Source: Erythrobasidium yunnanense
Lineage: Eukaryota; Basidiomycota; Cystobasidiomycetes; Erythrobasidiales; Erythrobasidiaceae
Direction: 5' to 3'
Length of the DNA: 64,000 nucleotides
NCBI GenBank assembly: GCA_001600175.1
Contig: BCJC01000009.1
Coordinates: 372,001 to 436,000 of the forward strand
Shown here: in pieces, positions 12,423 to 22,227 of the stretch
Position numbering within the stretch: position 1 is the first letter of the stretch
How the letters are laid out: each line of letters opens with the position of its first letter
Translations under genes and position numbers: made by a program
Notes under the pieces: model-generated
What the model saw: the letters and a program-made list of their open reading frames with translations, nothing else
Told to the model about the DNA's origin: nothing
Database searches by the model: none

Positions 12423-12782
12423 GTTGAAACCTCAAATCGTCGCGCAGCGAGCGAGGGATGGGAAGGAGTCTTCAGTATGGACAGCAAATGACCAGGATCA
12501 GAATGAACAGCAAGCGGATTGGGTGAAGTTGATCGGGCAGAGTAGAGGCCGGCTGAACGAGTAACGTGAAGGTACGAGCCAGGACATCAGCTACAGTCTG
12601 CAGAGATGCCATTACGCGTCGTAACAGATGAATCGGCTTCGTGAGATACCATAGCAACAACAGGTTAACTTCCTAGCTATAGAGCACTGCTAGCGCTATG
12701 CTACACGACTAAAAGAACTGGTCCAGGCCGTGATATCAACATGTAGACTATGATGCAGACTGATAGCGATGCCATATGGAGA
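12423..12782. other. Intergenic region upstream of coronin-7
   Basis: 360 bases between the coronin start and the stop of the next minus-strand gene. No coding signal recognised. It presumably holds the coronin promoter and the 3' end of the upstream gene. Confidence 0.5.
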
Positions 12783-14853
12783 TTAACAGAAAAATAAGGC
12801 TATACCGATAGCGAAACTAGCGATGACGAGGCCGCGACATCTGTAGGCTTTGCATTCTGACCAATCTTCCCTTGACGTCACCGTTCCTCTGTTGCAGCAG
12901 AAGAAGGAAGGCTTGTAGGACGCCGGGGTGGGAGGGCGAGCAGATTGTCGAGATGGAGAGCGGGAAGATATCTGAGAGGATGTGGACTCGGTTTCAGATG
13001 AAAGAGATGTGGGTTCTAGGCTGCGTTGAGAGATAGATTCTAGGCGAAAGAAGCCAAAGATCCGCTGCTTCAGGCCAACAAAGCTTGCGACCAGATTGAG
13101 GCCGAGCAGTCTGAAGAGCGATGGTACGTGGAGAGGATCCGCAAAGCTGCCAGGTAGCGGCATAGGCGAGTGTGCAGCGATGGCGCTCATGCCGTATGAG
13201 CCTCTCTGCCGAAGTTGCATGCCTGAATTGGACGATAAGACTAGGCTGTCCGCGATGGCAGTAGATACCGTCAAATGACCAGAGTGGGAACTCTTGACGG
13301 ACTGCGATATGACATCTTCTGACAGGCTGCCTTCCTGTAGAGTGTTCTGGCGCGATAGTGGCATACCCGTCTGAACCTGCCCCTGCCGCTGACTCCAGTC
13401 CAGGAATGAGTTGACAGTTCTCCTTCTAATCTGACTCTGTGACATAGCTCGAGCGAGAGAAGTAGACAGGACCGGCGCGGTAGAAGCCTGCTTCATCGAG
13501 TGGAGATGCCCATCTTCCGCTAGCTGCTGCGCGCCGGCAAGCTGAACACTATCTTCGTAGAGCACAATTTCCCTCGAGTCCAGTCTGACAGGTAGGACTG
13601 TGACTAGACTGCTGACTTCGGCCATAATAGCAGCCTCGTGCTGTTGCTTTGCTTTCTCTTGGTGACTGAGCCATATAACAGCATCGACTACGCGTAGCTC
13701 CTCCATAATTGATGGTAGGACCTGCAGCGCTAGATTTCTGCGCGCCAACAGGATATTAGGGTTGAGAATCTCCAGCAAAGCGCTGAAAGGCTGGAGGACT
13801 CGGTGTGGCAGCCCGCCAATATTAGACTCCGCTTCTACAAAAGCAGTGTACGCGGTAGAAGAGGTTGAAGCGGTCGTAGGTAGCTCCAAACACTCTTGCG
13901 AGAGAGGAGAAGGAGATCGTTCGCGAGATTGACTTGGGGCCGAAATGGGAGATAGCGGTGTTGAAGTGCCCGAAGTCGAAGCTGTACTCCTAAACGCTTC
14001 AATTGCTTTCTTCCTGTCTAATTCTGCATCCAACAGGACAGGGTGAGCTACGGCATAAATCGAAAAGACAGAAACCCTCACCTGAACCGCCTACAATGAT
14101 GATGTGCGGCCTATGTTGGTATTCTGGTTGTACTCGCTGACGAGAGCGTCTGTTGTGGCCGGCAGACGCGTGGCCCGAATCCAACCTCGGCATTACCAAT
14201 ACTGTCTTGTCGGCGATACCCTGCGTGTATGGTCTGTGTCCGTCGCCTCTATCACTATCAAATTCAGATGCTCCATCTTCGTCTGTGTCTAGTCCGCTGC
14301 CGCCTATGCCCAGGCTGTCCTGCCTTGATATGTCCGACAAGAGATCGGTTGGAAAGCTGGCTAGGCTGCTCGAGGAGTGTGAGCGCGTCTTAGGCGACGA
14401 TAGCGTAGAGGCTAGATAGTTTGCCAGCGTGAATGGGACTGGCGAAGGTGCAGGTCGACTGTGTGCCGCGACATCCGGAAAGGCCATTCCCTCCGCATCA
14501 GCTGTATGCAGGCCTGGCGTTGTGAGATCCGATTCATCGTGTTCTTCGTCGTTGTATTGATGTGTGTAGGAAGGTCTTGGTGCCAGTGCCGTCCCTTCAT
14601 CGCTCGGATGCTCGCTTTCGCTTACGTCGTCCTCTTCCACCTCTTCAGTCATCTGCCAACTGCCGGCTAGAGAAGAACCAGAAGTACTGGTGTCTAGACT
14701 GGCTGATGTACCCTCATCGTCCAGGTATGCCTCGAGACTGCGCTGCTTCAACATAGCCGGCGATTTGGACGCTTCGAGCTGCGGTCCAGCATTAACGGCA
14801 GCCCAGCTGCCTGCTGGTTGGCCAGCTTGAGGCGACATATCGGATGCAGCCAT
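12783..14853 (-). CDS. Ser-rich protein of unknown function with C-terminal membrane anchor
   Basis: Not recognised as a named family. One intron (14024-14081, 58 bases) joins ...HIIIVGGS to ELDRKKAIEAF in frame, giving 670 residues from ATG 14853 to TAA 12783-12785. The N-terminal 270 residues are acidic, Ser/Thr/Pro-rich and probably disordered. A more ordered core follows with strand-like runs KTVLVMPRL, HIIIVGG, DAVIWLSHQ and VTVLPVRL, separated by helices. This spacing recalls a nucleotide-binding alpha/beta fold, but no canonical P-loop GxxxxGK[ST] is visible. A Ser/Thr-rich stretch and the C-terminal hydrophobic segment GLVIASFAIGIALFFC come last; that segment lies at the very end, as in tail-anchored proteins. 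Function cannot be assigned. Confidence 0.75.
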
Positions 14854-15432
14854 CGCAAGTAGACGGTGTACGTAGTCACCGCTGCCCTGCCATGCCAGGC
14901 GGTCCGGACAGCTTGTTCGCAATGCAAGGCGCAATGCGGCCTGAGTCCTCTCGACAACAGCAAGAAAGGATACAATGCTGCCTCGAGCTACTCTACTCTA
15001 AAGAGCTACTAGTCACTGCCTCCACGTGGTGCAAACCTTCACCAAGCCTGCCAACTCGCACTTCTTCCATGCTGCAATTCCGTGGAAATATTCATTTGGA
15101 AGATGCAAGCGACGATCTACGCCATTCTTCCACCAATGTGGAGTTTGTGAGGTTGACTCACAGTACAAATAGCTGCTCTCCTCTCGCTCGTCTCTAGACA
15201 TGCACTTCAAGTTTCCTAATCTCTCGATATCTTGATCTCGTCCTACCTCTCCTATTCGTCTACAATACCAAACTTATTCATCTATAACTTCTAACTGTTC
15301 TACGATGTCGCCCTGCCTAGCCAGCCAGGGAAGCGACATCCTGCAATCGCTACTCAGGGGTTTGCTTTTCTTGAGAGAGAAGCAAGCTGCAATGTTTCGA
15401 GACGCTTTTGCTACATCCAAATCCAGTCAAAG
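14854..15432. other. Region upstream of the zinc-cluster tandem
   Basis: No convincing gene. It holds the upstream region of the minus-strand 670-residue protein and the leader of the first zinc-cluster copy. The frame of that copy stays open upstream (ASCNVSRRFCY...), and homology to the second copy begins at about 15384. Confidence 0.4.
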
Positions 15433-16019
15433 ATGGTTTTATGCACGACTTGCGAATCCAAGGGCATCGCATGCTTCAGGAAGACTTACGGAACCTGGAT
15501 GAAAGTCTTGCTTTGAATGCAGATCTGGCGGTTCACGAAAGGGTAGATGCGGTAAGCAGCAGCCGCGCCCGCGAGATGGCAGAGCAAAGCTGATGTCAGT
15601 TTATGTACAGTCTGGCCGGAAACACAGTCTACAGCTTCTATTACATTTCGAACTATTGCTGCTGCTCCCGAAACATCTATGCGCGATTCAGCTTTGCAAC
15701 AGCTCAACATTCTCGCCGCCACCACCGCAACCGCTTTGTCCACACTTCGTGAAGCTGCACACGGACACGCAGGGGAGCAAGCAGTCGTTCAGTACGAGCT
15801 CATGTCATCACGCGCATCAACAGCATAGGAGCAGCGCAGTCTCTACAATGCTACAATTTCTCGCTTCCACAAGCATCAGCCAGCACCGGTCAGGGCGTCA
15901 TCGTCGCCTATACATCTGCCCTGGCTGGGGCAACCGAGGGGGACGTGGTAGCTGCAGTAGGGCAAGCTACTACGTCCACCGCCCCAACCGCCCAGCCAGT
16001 CCCGCGTCCTCGCCGTTGA
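15433..16019 (+). pseudogene. Zn2Cys6-like cluster gene, copy 1 (probably damaged)
   Basis: Exon 1 encodes CTTCESKGIAC in one frame and CFECRSGGSRKGRC in another. Together they match the Cys spacing of a fungal Zn2Cys6 cluster: C-x2-C-x6-C, a loop, C-x2-C-x8-C. The frame change between the halves has no visible GT donor to explain it, so exon 1 looks frameshifted, or the sequence has an error there. Downstream a consistent spliced frame remains. Intron 15552-15610 leads to VWPETQSTASITFRTIAAAPETSM and a helical run (ALQQLNILAATTATALSTLREA). Intron 15787-15839 then leads to 60 codons ending at TGA 16017-16019. The intact tail suggests recent damage or a real gene with a misread base. The role is unknown; the family usually binds DNA. 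Confidence 0.45.
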
Positions 16020-16103
16020 GCTGCATCGGCACAGCTTGATGGCGGGTCAGAGAGAAGATGCGATTTTTTAAGACGCTTTTGGCACGTCTCATTCCAGTCC
16101 AAG

Positions 16104-16316
16104 ATGGTCTCATGTACGAGGTGCGAATCAAAGGGCAGAGCACGCTCAGGCAAGCCTACAGAAGCTGGAAAGAGGTCGTGCTTCGAATGCACCGCTGCTG
16201 GCACGCGAGAAGGGCTCATGCCTTTATATCGGGGCAAATCAGGTAAAATGCGTTGCTTCTATAAGCGAACGCTCGAAGACAATTCTGCTTTGGTCAAAGC
16301 ATATTCTCCGTTGTAA
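16104..16316 (+). pseudogene. Zn2Cys6-like cluster gene, copy 2 (truncated)
   Basis: A second diverged copy of the 15.4-kb cysteine module. It encodes MVSCTRCESKGRARSGK then KRSCFECTAAGTREG in one continuous frame, ending ...NSALVKAYSPL-stop at 16314-16316. Nucleotide similarity to copy 1 covers roughly 15384-15560 versus 16055-16255, with a one-base length difference between the two Cys pairs. The third cysteine of copy 1 (GIAC) is Arg here (GRAR), and the long C-terminal tail of copy 1 is absent. The zinc cluster therefore could not form in the usual way. It is most simply a decaying tandem duplicate. A short expressed peptide cannot be excluded. Confidence 0.4.
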
Positions 16317-16683
16317 TTGGGACACAACGCAATCAGAGGATGTCGAACAAAAAGACTAAGTGTGGATTGGTGAAAGTATTCGCTCAAGGCGAGTTGCTTG
16401 TTGGCGTTGCAGGTACGCTTCGTACTAAGTCTGCGATAGGGCTATAGAAGGATTACTTTGAATCGAAAGCTCAGCCTTGGACATCATTTGTTTGGCCGAC
16501 TTTTGGACTGAGACGCCTGTACTTTCGGCCTTGAATCGTTCTTTCGAGATTCAATTGCACCGCATCAAATCTGTCGATAGTCAAGCTTGCCAAGGCTGCT
16601 TTTGCCACGTCAGCCGATCTCGTCATGCTCTTACCCGAAATCCGGGCTCACCTCTTTCTTTCGTCAAATTCAACTTCGCAGAC
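16317..16683. other. Intergenic region and leader of the WW-domain gene
   Basis: The frame of the downstream WW protein is open back to 16477 with an in-frame ATG, but the residues there lack low-complexity or family character, so I treat it as leader. No other feature is supported. Confidence 0.4.
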
Positions 16684-17472
16684 ATGGCACCAGACTACAA
16701 AGGAGCACCATTACCTGCAGGATGGGTGGCTAGTTTTAGTGAAGATTACAATCAATTCTACTATGTTGATACGACAGCACCTGGCGGGCCGGTTTCGCAT
16801 TGGGTCCATCCGGACGAGCAGAAGCCCAAGGTAGCAGAGTACCAGCCTCCATCAGGACCTCCTCCTTCCTCTGGTGCAGCTGGAGGCGCTCCTAGCTACG
16901 AGAAAGAGCAATCGTCATATCAGTCCCAATCGCCTGCCCCACAGCAATACTCGCAGCAGCCTCAGCAGCAGCAGAAGAGCGGTGGCTTCTTGAGTGGCTT
17001 GAAGAACAAGCTAGCTGCAGGCGGATCCGGCGGAGGCTTCGGGCAGCAGTCTCAGTATGGTCAGCAAGGTGGCTACCGTCCGCAGGGATATGGCCAACAA
17101 GGCTACGGGCAGCAGCAGATGTACCCTCAGCAAGGCTACGGTCAGCCTATGTACGGCCAGCAGCCCATGATGGGAGGATATGGCCAGCAGCCAATGATGG
17201 GAGGCTATCAGCAAAGACCCAACAACGCCGGCAGGAACACAGCACTAGCTGCTGGAGGTGGTTTAGCAGGTGGTATGCTCCTTGGATCGATGATGGGTGG
17301 TGGATTTGGAGGCGGTAAGTCCCTGTTCTTTGTCCTTGTAAGGCCGTACTTGTCGACTTACCCGCTTTTATTCATATTGGCAGAAGACGTCACGAACAAC
17401 TACTATGGCGACGACGCTGGTGGTGGAATGGACGGAGGGGGTGACATGGGAGACATGGGAGGAGACTTCTAA
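16684..17472 (+). CDS. WW-domain, Gln/Gly/Tyr-rich protein (WWM1-like)
   Basis: N-terminal WW domain: [20 protein letters not shown] through SHWVHPDE has the two spaced Trp and the central Tyr pair that bind proline motifs. A Pro/Ser/Gln region follows, then repeated [13 protein letters not shown] units, a hydrophobic Gly/Met stretch ([15 protein letters not shown]) and an acidic Gly/Met tail. This order matches yeast Wwm1, linked to metacaspase Mca1. ATG 16684 (MAPDYKG) is chosen as it sits just before the WW domain. A 69-base intron (17315-17383) interrupts the end. It is a multiple of three and has no stop, so retention would insert a hydrophobic segment in frame. Spliced length is 239 residues. 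Function is inferred from domain architecture. Confidence 0.82.
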   Translation: MAPDYKGAPLPAGWVASFSEDYNQFYYVDTTAPGGPVSHWVHPDEQKPKVAEYQPPSGPPPSSGAAGGAPSYEKEQSSYQSQSPAPQQYSQQPQQQQKSGGFLSGLKNKLAAGGSGGGFGQQSQYGQQGGYRPQGYGQQGYGQQQMYPQQGYGQPMYGQQPMMGGYGQQPMMGGYQQRPNNAGRNTALAAGGGLAGGMLLGSMMGGGFGGGKSLFFVLVRPYLSTYPLLFILAEDVTNNYYGDDAGGGMDGGGDMGDMGGDF

Positions 17473-17927
17473 GCAGAGTCCGCCTCGTTTCGTAGCTTGA
17501 GAGCCAGTTAATCCCGGTCCAGCGAGATCTTTGACAGTCAGCAACAGCATGTTGCATACGAGCGTTACGAAGATGCCATATTAGCCATAGCCACGTATTG
17601 TCTACATAAGTCAGTGATATGCGAAATCGCCCAATGTTTCCAGGTGTTCCAGAGGACGCCTGCATCCCGCAAGGCATGAACGAAGGTCAAGGGCTATGGT
17701 CTGACTGAGTATGCCCTTTCAGAGAACATGTGGAGCTTACTTATAAGTCGAGTGCCTGGGACCTGCCCCTATCATGTAGCAAGATTTCGAGCTGTGGTAA
17801 AGCGAGGAAGCATCAATACAGCCATGGTGTGCTTGTTACCGTCGACGTTGTAGCCGCTTCGCGTTCGTTCAAAGTTGTCTGACCATGTTTTGGATGTCAG
17901 GTCTTGCCTTACTCCCATCATATCAGA
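17473..17927. other. Intergenic region upstream of RPN7
   Basis: 455 bases between two same-strand genes. No coding signal seen. It should contain the WW-gene 3' end and the RPN7 promoter. Confidence 0.5.
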
Positions 17928-19340
17928 ATGTCAGATCCAGCAACAGCGTCGACGAGCAACAGTGAAGAGACGGTTCTTCCGATTCCAGATCTTGCGCGTA
18001 GGTGGATCATCGAAGCCCCAGATCATCGCTGAGAGCACGTCCAGTCGCCCAAGAGCGCTTCGTCCTTTTGCAGCCAAAGCTGCAGCATTTGCACGATGCA
18101 GCGAAGCAGAAACTCAAAGCTGGGATAGAGAAGGATGGTAAGCTCAGTGTCAGCCTGCCATGGATCGGTCGAAACAAGGCTGAAGCGTCGTCACCCTTCA
18201 AGAAATGGGCACCTGGCTGGCGTCAGATTCGCTGTTGCAGAGCAGTATAGACAGCGATGGTTCATTGCTAAAGTCACTACAAAGCAAGAATACAGACGAG
18301 CTCAAGCGCTTAGAGGACAAGATCGCAGACGCAGAGGCAAACCACGGCGAGACGGAACTGTCTGATGCATTACGAGCGAAAGCAAGCTATATTGCGAAGA
18401 TTGGAGAGAAGGAGAAGGCGCTGGAAGCATATGAGTATGCCCTGAGCAAACAGGCTGGCCTGGGAGCCAAAATCGACCTACGACTATCGATGATCAGGGT
18501 CGGCTTCTTCGCTGGTGATTTCAAGGTGGTCAGTGACAACATTGACAAGACGAAGGAGTAAGTAAAACCAAGCTCGCCTCGGATAACGCGAGCTGACAGT
18601 GATGCTCCAGACTCGTCGAATCTGGCGGTGATTGGGACCGCCGCAATCGCTTAAAGGTGTATCAAGGCATCTACCTACTCTGCATTCGCGACTTTAAAGC
18701 AGGCGGAGCCCTTCTCTTCGACACCATTAGCACCTTTACCGCTTCCGAGCTCGTTTCCTACGAAGACTTTATCGCACTGAGCATCGTTGCGGGCGTGCTT
18801 ACACTGCCGCGTAAAGACTTCAAGACCAAGATTATCGACTCTCCCGAAGTTATCGCTGTTCTGCCTTCGCTGCCGCATCTTAAGGAGTTCACAACGACAC
18901 TCTACAATACCGAATATGCCAAGTTCTTCAGAGCGCTGGCAGAAACAGAAGAGCATCATTTGATACCCTCAATGGTGTTGGAGAAGCACGTCAGATACTA
19001 TGTCCGAGAATTGAGGATAAAAGCATACTCGCAATTCCTGGAGAGCTATAAGAGTGTGACGATCAAGAGCTTAGCAGATGCATTTGGTGTGGGAGAGAAC
19101 TTCTTAGAGAGGTACAGTAATCTGAATCATTACGTCTGGACGTCAAGCTAATTGTCAATGCATTACAGCGACCTATCACGGTTTATCTCGGCAGGCAGAC
19201 TGAACTGCTCAATCGATAAAGTCCACGGAATCATCGAGACGAATCGACCGGATACGAAGAATGCCCGATACGAACAGACGATCAAGCAGGGCGATATCCT
19301 CTTAAACAGTCTTCAGAAGCTGAGCAGAGTGATAGGGTAG
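17928..19340 (+). CDS. RPN7: 26S proteasome regulatory subunit Rpn7 (PSMD6)
   Basis: Lid subunit of the 19S regulatory particle. The short first exon ([20 protein letters not shown]) and a second exon ([23 protein letters not shown]) join to [11 protein letters not shown], equivalent to the MAPYY segment of other Rpn7 proteins. Helical repeats follow, including [23 protein letters not shown] and [13 protein letters not shown]. The conserved block [25 protein letters not shown] and the PCI domain come next ([54 protein letters not shown]). The tail [23 protein letters not shown] ends at TAG 19338-19340. Five or so short introns; those in the first 200 bases are approximate. ATG 17928 gives a normal Rpn7 N-terminus. 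Confidence 0.92.
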
Positions 19341-19419
19341 ATGAAAGGAAGTCAGAGTCGGGTGCATTAGATGCCTGATATGTATCTTTAGATTACAACG
19401 AAAATGCGGCATGCTAAGC

Positions 19420-20524
19420 TCAAGCTCCTTCACATCGGCAGCAATGCTGATCTAGCCAGACACGTCCCATTGCTGAGTTTCCCGCGTTCCCTCCACCTTG
19501 CTGACTTAGCAGATGAAGTATGGGATCTAGGAGAGTTTGTGACCCGTCCGGCTGTTGCGAAGACCCCTTCTTGCTGAGCCGTAAAGCTTGCAAAGCAGGT
19601 GTCGGACCTTTCGGTATAGGGCTCTGCAATAGCTGCTTCTCCGCCAAATCTAGTCGATTGGACGTGCTTACTACTGTCTATTCACGATGTCGCATGAAAT
19701 GAGTGCCTTAGATGGCTCCAGCTGGCGTGCCCATTGCGACGTTCTCTACTTCCCACGTTTCCCTCGCTTGATCCGTCATGACGTGTACGATAGCTTTTCC
19801 ACCGTCCACAAGACACCACTGAGGCGCCTTGATATCCAAGCCTTCCATCTTTACCCTAGGAATCGTCCGCTTACTCTTCTTGTTGATCAACGCCGCGGGA
19901 TCCGCTAAGGCGTCTGCATTAAGGCATTCTTGTAGCTAAAGGAAAGATTCAGCTTGTTCTATCCTGACTTCAGCTGTAAAAGCTTACGGCTAACCGGACA
20001 CCATCGCTTGCACCGTGTATACCTCTTTCTCTCCCATTACGCAGCGTCGCAACTACTACCCAGTCCACCCAGCTAGACACACTTGCATCCATATCCTTCA
20101 CATCAAGCGCAGATTGCGCAACTCTCGAATCGATAAATCTGATCGATTCCCTCTTGAAGAACGGCGACTCGAATAGGTGTGTCCAAAGAGGATGTAAGAA
20201 AGAAGGAAGTGTTTCAGGCGGAGGAGGTGCCTCTTTGGGGATGGTAAAGCTCGTAGAAGCAGATGCGGTAATCGGCGTCTCGCTTTTGTACCATGGTTCT
20301 GCTGGGGCTGCAGAATCTGCTAGAATCACATCTTCCTCTTCTGGTTCTTGTAAAGTCTCGTTCCTTGCTGTGCGGAAAGGTGTAGCTCGTCTGGGAAAGC
20401 GCGCCTGGCTGGTAATGGAAAAGCTGGCTTTTGAGGTCGTCGCTTCTCCGGTGTGCAGCGCAGGCCTCCTAGTAGCAGCTCTTGCGATGGACGTGCAGCA
20501 TATGCGGCAACATAGTGCGCTCAT
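19420..20524 (-). CDS. Mitochondrial ribosomal silencing factor RsfS domain protein (ATP25 N-terminal type)
   Basis: RsfS/C7orf30-like protein, expected to act on the mitochondrial large ribosomal subunit. ATG 20522-20524 starts a Cys/Arg/Ser-rich presequence (SIARAATRRPALHTG), followed by an acidic linker and a Pro-rich stretch. The RsfS core is SRVAQSALDVKDMDASVSSWVDWVVVAT, then ALINKKSKRTIPRVKMEGLDIKAPQWCLVDGGKAIVHVM, matching the family's VxDxxD...W and DxGDxIVHxF patterns. Intron 19936-19987 (52 bases) is clear. The unspliced frame stops at 19708. Removing an intron at 19678-19749 instead joins DQARETWE to TVVSTSNRLDLAEKQLLQS and a coding-like tail ending at 19420. I prefer this longer form, but the end is uncertain. 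The C-terminal M domain of yeast Atp25 is absent. Confidence 0.78.
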
Positions 20525-20728
20525 TGAAGAAAAGAAGTTAGGTATTGAAGAAAGGCGGAGTCGTGTAAAGTGGGTTTCGTTACCGTTCCCTTGTGTAAGT
20601 GGTCACTTGCTACATGCTATAAACATTTGTATGCTATCAATGATCATCCTGACAGTGCTCTTTCTATCAACGACACCCTACTTATGGAACTGAACTGCTG
20701 GCACTGATCGAAGCAGTAAGAACCCTGA

Positions 20729-22068
20729 TCATACTGTGCTAGGGAGATAGATCGGTAATGAGAGAAAGACTGGACCAAGCAGAGCTTTCGACACGACTCT
20801 GGCGTTTAGCATATGCCTGATCTCCGCTCCACAGCTGAAGAGCGTGACCTCTTTCGCTGGAAGCTGTATTTTCCCCCTTATAAATCTTACGTGACTGCTT
20901 AAGCTTGTGTCTGAAGTATCTTCTGGATCGGTCTTGCCTGCGACTAGCGCATATCCTGGGAAACGATGCTCTTCACCATCCCGTAATCGTTCGACGGGCC
21001 GTGTCTTGCAGTACCGCGACAAGGTAACTTCGACCTTCGGGCTGATCTCGTTTAGAAAAGGAGACGGAGCGGCATTATAGAGGGGTGGAAGATCGGAGTC
21101 GTCTGTCAAGGCTGATTTATCCTGATTCGACATGCTTGATGGCCCTGCTTCCGGCGCGGCTTCGGCCATACGATAGCTTATTGTGTACTGCACAGTATCT
21201 CCCTGTTCTGTTGGCGCCGCGAAAGACAGCTGTAGGCGTTGCCAGATCAGCTGCGATAAGCTCTTTACACGTATAGGCTAACTCACCTCGCACTCCACTC
21301 TCGGTGGCGCTTGACCAGCAGTTGCATACTTGAGCATACCATAGCTTGTCGTGCGAACAGTCTCCTGGTTGGCATAGTCTGGTGGGGAATCGTCTTTCAA
21401 GTTGAGGGGAACCTGCACTCTGCTCCGGCGGATGCACATTAAGCCTTGTTCAGGGATATAGTTTGGTAGACTGACCTAATGTCGCGCTTGAGAAAGCCTT
21501 TCCGTTCCATGGTCACGTAAATAGCGTATTTCACGGCAATATCAGACCTGTCCCAGACTGCCGTCTCTCCTGCACCGGACCGCAAATCGCAGCTTGGAGG
21601 TAGTGTATATGTAGCGCATGGACATGAGCATGTCTTATGTCGAGGAAGATCGAAGGAGAAGGGGTATTCAGACGGTTCGTGGACTTGCTTGGCATCGCTG
21701 CTTTCCCAGAGTGTCTTCTTCTGTTCGAGAAAGATATGCACCTCTCTGAAGGTGACTGCAGCAGCTGCTGCTGGCGATCCGGCGACTGCATATACGTTGA
21801 GAGAATGTCGATTGGTCCTCCCCATAACCGTCGCCGAGCATTTCCCAACGAGCTGAATCTTCAAGGACACTGCATCTTTCACACTTCCTACGCTGACCGT
21901 GCCTCCTATCTTGCAACCAGGCGTGATCAATCGACCTTTTCCAAGGATATCTTGAGGGTTATCAGGAGCAGGATCCAGAAAGACCTCCAGACCGCGCGAA
22001 GAGCCGTCGGCTGAGCCTGTCGAAGTTGTCGAGCTCGCGCTGAGCGTTCGCGAAGGTTTCGTGAACAT
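20729..22068 (-). CDS. Arrestin-like protein (ART-type endocytic adaptor)
   Basis: Arrestin-fold protein expected to recruit ubiquitin ligase to plasma-membrane cargo. ATG 22066-22068. After a Ser/Thr-rich 25-residue lead the arrestin-N region gives LEVFLDPAPDNPQDILGKGRLITPGCKIGG with KIQLVGKCSATVMGR. It continues with VHIFLEQKKTLWESSD, YPFSFDLP and TYTLPPSCD. The arrestin-C half includes KYAIYVTMERKGFLKRDIR, VQVPLNLKDDSPPDYAN, and near the end EISPKVEVTLSRYCKTR and RFIRGKIQLPAKEV. Two or more short introns lie near 21440-21480 and 21240-21290. The sequence SPPDYAN resembles a PPxY-type ligase-binding motif but lacks a second Pro in the right place. Length is about 420 residues. It is divergent from the phosphate carrier, 159 bases apart. 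Confidence 0.82.
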
Positions 22069-22227
22069 CCAGAGAGCTTATGCAATGTTTAAGGTGTCAT
22101 CCGGTGATAAGCAGCAGGTAGGGCGTGACCTGATCGAGCGTCATTTTGTGTATCTCGAGGCCGAAATCCTTGTAGAGACTTCCTAGCTTTCCTCTGACCA
22201 ATCACTCCCCATTCCTTACCAGCTAAC

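Noticed and set aside
13096-13278. Plus-strand frames across the Ser-rich gene at 12783-14853
   Set aside because: They are reflections of the minus-strand coding sequence; codon and protein character favour the minus strand.
15593-16039. A 148-codon plus-strand frame (His/Ser/Pro-rich)
   Set aside because: It crosses both introns of the zinc-cluster copy 1 model in a different frame and lacks conserved features; the spliced frame is a better explanation.
16585-16625. Possible third zinc-cluster copy (GCTTTTGCCACGTC similarity)
   Set aside because: Only about 15 bases resemble the other copies and the cysteine module is absent.
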